NCBI RefSeq assembly: GCF_007565055.1
Contig: NC_044553.1
Coordinates: forward strand, 126,006,978 to 126,070,977
Length of the DNA stretch: 64,000 nt
Direction: 5' to 3'
DNA from: Rhinopithecus roxellana
Taxonomy: Eukaryota; Chordata; Mammalia; Primates; Cercopithecidae
Shown piece by piece: positions 46,070 to 64,000 of this stretch. The notes below the pieces were generated by a model. The model was given only the letters and a program-made list of their open reading frames with translations. It had not been told where the DNA came from and ran no database searches. The number at the start of each line of letters is the position of its first letter. The first letter of the stretch is position 1. A program made the translations under genes and the position numbers.

Positions 46070-46640
46070 CTGTGGAACTGGCCCAACACCCACTGTGGAT
46101 GCCTGAGCCCGGAGACAGTACTGGACCCTGCATAGTCTCGGTTTTCCATACTTGCATACCAGTGATAAACTTTAATTTGTAAATTAGGCATGGTAAGAGA
46201 TTACAACAGTAATAATAGAACAGTTGTCTAACAATATACTGTCATAAAAGTCGTGTAAATGGGGTCTTTCTCTCTCAGAATACCTTGTGGTACCGTGCTC
46301 ACCCTTTGGTGCCTGCCATGAGATGGCAGAGAGGTGAGCGGAGCAGGCATTGTGATGCAGCCTTAAGCTGCCGCTGACCTTGACCAGCAGCCTGGCGACC
46401 CAGCCGGCTACTGCGTTCTCCCCGGCGGGTCGCACATACAGCGTGGACATGCTGGACAAGGGGATGGTTCATGGCCCAGGCTGGGGGAGCAGGACGGCCT
46501 GAGATTTTATCACTCTACTCAGAACAGCGCACAGTTTAAAACTTATGGATTGTTTGTGAATGGAGTTTTCCGTTCAATGTTTGTGGAGTGCAGTTGACCT
46601 AGGGTAATTGAAATCACAGAAAGTGAAACAGATTCAGGGT
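46070..46640. mobile_element. MER2/Tigger-type DNA transposon relic
   Basis: CACTGTGGATGCCTGAGCCC, GATAAACTTTAATTTGTAAA and TAATTGAAATCACAGAAAGT follow the layout of MER2-like elements and parallel 22900-23178. Confidence 0.62.
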
Positions 46641-47074
46641 TGGCTACGGCATTTCTCCTTCCAGCTCTGTCAGCTTTTGCCTGGTGTAATGGGAAGGAAG
46701 TCTTTTGGCCGGTGCATTCACATTTAGGATTGTTCTGGCTCCTTGGGGAGCTGACCCCTTCCTTCTCCCTCTCTGATGAGTTCCTCGCTCTGAGTGTGGC
46801 TGTCTCTGGTGCTGACATAGCCGCCCAGCTTCCTTTTGGCCAGCGCTTGCCTGGTTCACCTTTTTCCCCTTTTGCTTTCAACTTACCTACCTATATCAGT
46901 ATATTTGAAGTAAGTTTCTTGTAGATGCAATATAGTTGGGTTAGGATTTTATTTATCTCTTCTGACAACCTCTTCTAATTGGTGTTTTTAGATTATTATG
47001 ATAATATAATTATCAATGTGTTTTGATTCAGGTCTACCATTTTATTATCTGACTTCTGTTAGATCACTATCTTT

Positions 47075-47382
47075 TTTTTTTTTTTTTTTTTTTTTTTTGA
47101 GACGGAGTCTCGCTCTGTCGCCCGGGCTGGAGTGCAGTGGCCGGATCTCAGCTCACTGCAAGCTCCGCCTCCCGGGTTTACGCCATTCTCCTGCCTTAGC
47201 CTCCCAAGTAGCTGGGACTACAGGTGCCCGCCACCTCGCCCGGCTAGTTTTTTTTATATTTTTTAGTAGAGACGGGGTTTCACCGTGTTAGCCAGGATGG
47301 TCTCGATCTCCTGACCTCGTGATCCGCCCGTCTCGGCCTCCCAAAGTGCTGGGATTACAGGCTTGAGTCCCCGCGCCCGGCC
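47075..47382 (-). mobile_element. AluYR-type (Old World monkey), antisense, young
   Basis: Perfect 15-bp TSD TAGATCACTATCTTT at 47060-47074 and 47383-47397. Diagnostic GTGGCCGGATCTCAGC, CCACCTCGCCCGGCTAG, CCGCCCGTCTCGGCC and AGGCTTGAG. Confidence 0.97.
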
Positions 47383-47518
47383 TAGATCACTATCTTTATC
47401 ATTGCTTTATTTCCTTTTAGGTTTTTAAAAACATTTTGTAGTCTGTTTTAATTTATTCTAAACTATCTATATGTTATCTATTTTGTTTTGGATAACTTTT
47501 TTTAAAGAGTATTTTAAT

Positions 47519-47634
47519 TTTTTTTTTTAAAGAGGCAGGATTTCACTGTGTTGCCCAGGCAGGCTTTGAAATCCTGGGCTCAAGCGATCCTCTCTCCTCA
47601 GCCTTCCAGTAGCTGGGATTGCAGCGCCTGGCTG
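47519..47634 (-). mobile_element. FLAM-like Alu monomer, antisense
   Basis: AAAGAGGCAGGATTTCACTG to GATTGCAGCGCCTGGC. Confidence 0.85.
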
Positions 47635-48980
47635 TACAGCTCTCTTCAGTAGTTGCTCTAAGGATTTTGAAGTCCGTGCTTATTAACATTTCACATTCTG
47701 CTTAGGATCTAAAAAGTCTGCTTTTCACTACTTCCAGTGGGACATAGAAACCTTACCCCATCCAGGTTTACCCTCTTCCTTTTATGTTACGTTGTCTTGT
47801 TTATAGGATTTATACAATTATATACCTAGAAATAGTTTATAATTTACATGTTACGTATTTGTGTAATTTACACTAATGTACACTGGAGGGCCCATTAGAC
47901 AGTACTTTGATTTTCGCTTTTGACCGCCAAGCACTTTGGAAGAGCTATGGGGTCGTTGTGTGTCCTGCGCCCTCGCTGCTTTCCCTGCCTACTGCCTCTG
48001 CTTCGTGGTTCCACCTCCTTCCTATCAGCCTGAACCGCTGGCCTGGCTGGCGTGTTCTCTATTTTCCTCCTCTGCCCACGTCCTGGCTTCGCCTTCCTTC
48101 TGGAAGACACATTCCCGCCTTGAGGGAGGATCCCGAGTTGGCACCTCCCCGCTTTAGGCTTAGGCACGTTGTGTTGTGCGTGCCCTGCAGCCTGCCTGGT
48201 GCCCCGGGAGAAATCCGCGGCCCTCCCACTGTTGCTCTGCACTCTGCCAGGTGTCATGTTTCTCCTGCTGTTTTCCTTTAAAAAAGATCCGTTTTCCTTT
48301 ATCTTTAGTTTTCAGCAGTTTGACTGTGATGTGTCAGGGTGTGGATTTCTTGAGTTTGTCTTGTTTGAGATCCATAGAGCTTCTTGAATCTGTAGGCGAA
48401 AGACTTTCTCCAAATTCAGGGTGTTTTCTGTCATTTTTTTCAGCTGTTTTTCATCACTGCTTGCTTTCCCCTTTTCCTTTGCCACTCTCATGACACAGAT
48501 GTTAGACCTTTTCTCTTGTCCCGAAGGTCCCCCAAATTTTTTCAGTCTTTTTTCTCTCTGGTATTCAGATGAGAAAACTTACATTGCTCCATCTTCAAGT
48601 TCACCGAATCTTTCCCGATTTTTTTTTTTAAACATTTCAGTAGTGTGTCTTTTAGTTTTGAAATTTCCGTTTGGTTCTTCTTTATATCTTGCTTGTGTTT
48701 GCCTGTTGCTGATTTCCATTTTTTCATTCAGTTTGGGAGTGTTAGATTGTTAGAGCCTTTCATGGCACAGTAGTTGCTTTAAAGTCGGGCGGATAATTGC
48801 AACACCTGTGTTATTTTGGGATCTGTTGAGTGTCTTTTCCTGTAGGAGCACAGACATTCCTCGTTCTTTGTGTGCTGAGTAATATGGACTGTAAGTGGAT
48901 GGCTGGATGTTATGATGTGAGATCTGGCTCTTGTTAAAAGCCTAGGAGGATGTTGCTATTTTGATTTGAGTAAGCAAACA

Positions 48981-63722
<14,742 letters not shown>

Positions 63723-63830
63723 GTAGGAGGAAAGAAAAGCTGCCTGGTTTGAGCTTTCTGCAGTGTCCTCATTGTGCGGTTTTCTTCAAACATCGTGCTT
63801 ATTTGTCTAGAGATAACACTGTTAACATTC

Positions 63831-64000
63831 TCAGCCTGGAACGGAATGTCCAGTATCGTAGCCTTTACCACATGTGGCTAGTTACATTTAAGTTTATTGA
63901 AAAATACAATTGAAATTTTAATTTCCTTATGGCAGCCACTTTTGAAATGTTCAATAGTTAGTAGCTACTGTGTTGGACAGCGCAGATACAGAACATTTTC
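63831..64000. mobile_element. hAT-Charlie-type MITE (MER5-like), cut by window edge
   Basis: CCACATGTGGCTAGTTACAT, AATTGAAATTTTAATTTCC and TTGGACAGCGCAGATACAGA are typical of MER5-like elements. Confidence 0.65.

Larger units (their letters stand above)
46641..48980 (-). mobile_element. L1-like relics, antisense, split by Alus
   Basis: 46641-47060, 47398-47518 and 47635-47885 plus 48280-48900 look L1-like in antisense (TTCTTGTAGATGCAATATAG, AATTGGTGTTTTTAGATTAT, CCATCTTCAAGTTCACCGAA). 47886-48280 is more GC-rich and unassigned. Confidence 0.55.

Noticed and set aside
48542..48727. 61-codon Lys-rich minus frame resembling a coiled coil
   Set aside because: Lies in L1-like antisense sequence and is too short and low-complexity to call, even as an ORF1 remnant.

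Overview
The window is primate genomic DNA, most likely from an Old World monkey. About 75 Alu-derived elements in both orientations, nested into older L1, LTR and DNA-transposon relics, make it primate. Several of the youngest Alus (41959-42248, 42268-42560, 44088-44291, 47075-47382) carry variants I associate with the cercopithecoid AluY (AluYR-type) subfamilies rather than human AluY: GGCTCAAGCC near the start, GAGACGGGCGG, CGAGGTGGCGG, GCGTAAACC and GAGATCC(G/A)GCCACTG. Species cannot be fixed from the window alone.

The only protein-coding gene I can support is the 5' part of CYFIP1 (Sra-1, the Rac1-binding subunit of the WAVE regulatory complex), on the + strand. A CpG island at about 19.86-21.13 kb holds the promoter and untranslated first exon, with strong splice donors after 20174 and 20660. 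Intron 1 then runs about 30 kb to the ATG exon. Nine coding exons (50301-50417, 50495-50584, 52648-52725, 52917-53018, 54209-54390, 58031-58127, 58218-58346, 60337-60441, 63631-63722) read in one frame for 330 codons plus two bases of codon 331, with no stop. The gene continues past the right edge. The encoded part covers the N-terminal Rac1-binding fold, including Cys179 and Arg190 of the published Rac1 'A site'.

Layout. 1-19.8 kb is upstream intergenic DNA: sense L1 ORF2 relics broken by Alus (3.2-8.1 kb), an old LTR-like block with a 0.5 kb segmental duplication (11.3-14.7 kb), and antisense L1 (16.3-19.2 kb). 19.86-21.13 kb is the CpG island. 21.1-50.3 kb is intron 1, holding Alus, antisense and sense L1, Tigger-like relics, three minisatellites (31.6, 36.3 and 50.1 kb) and long unique stretches. 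50.3-64 kb is the exon-bearing part, with Alus and a few older relics (L1, MADE1, a Charlie-type MITE, a possible retrocopy) in the introns.

There is no sign of an undescribed gene system. The most informative unexplained structures are: a small inversion whose ends are still readable from a split target-site duplication (18.18-18.83 kb); an apparent retrocopy of a piece of CYFIP1 intron 1 inserted upstream of the gene in inverted orientation (6.80-7.63 kb versus 35.1-35.7 kb); a minisatellite placing repeated splice-acceptor-like motifs just upstream of the start-codon exon (50.07-50.27 kb); and a NAGNAG acceptor that could toggle one glutamine in CYFIP1. Identities below are estimates by eye, and repeat family names are from memory.
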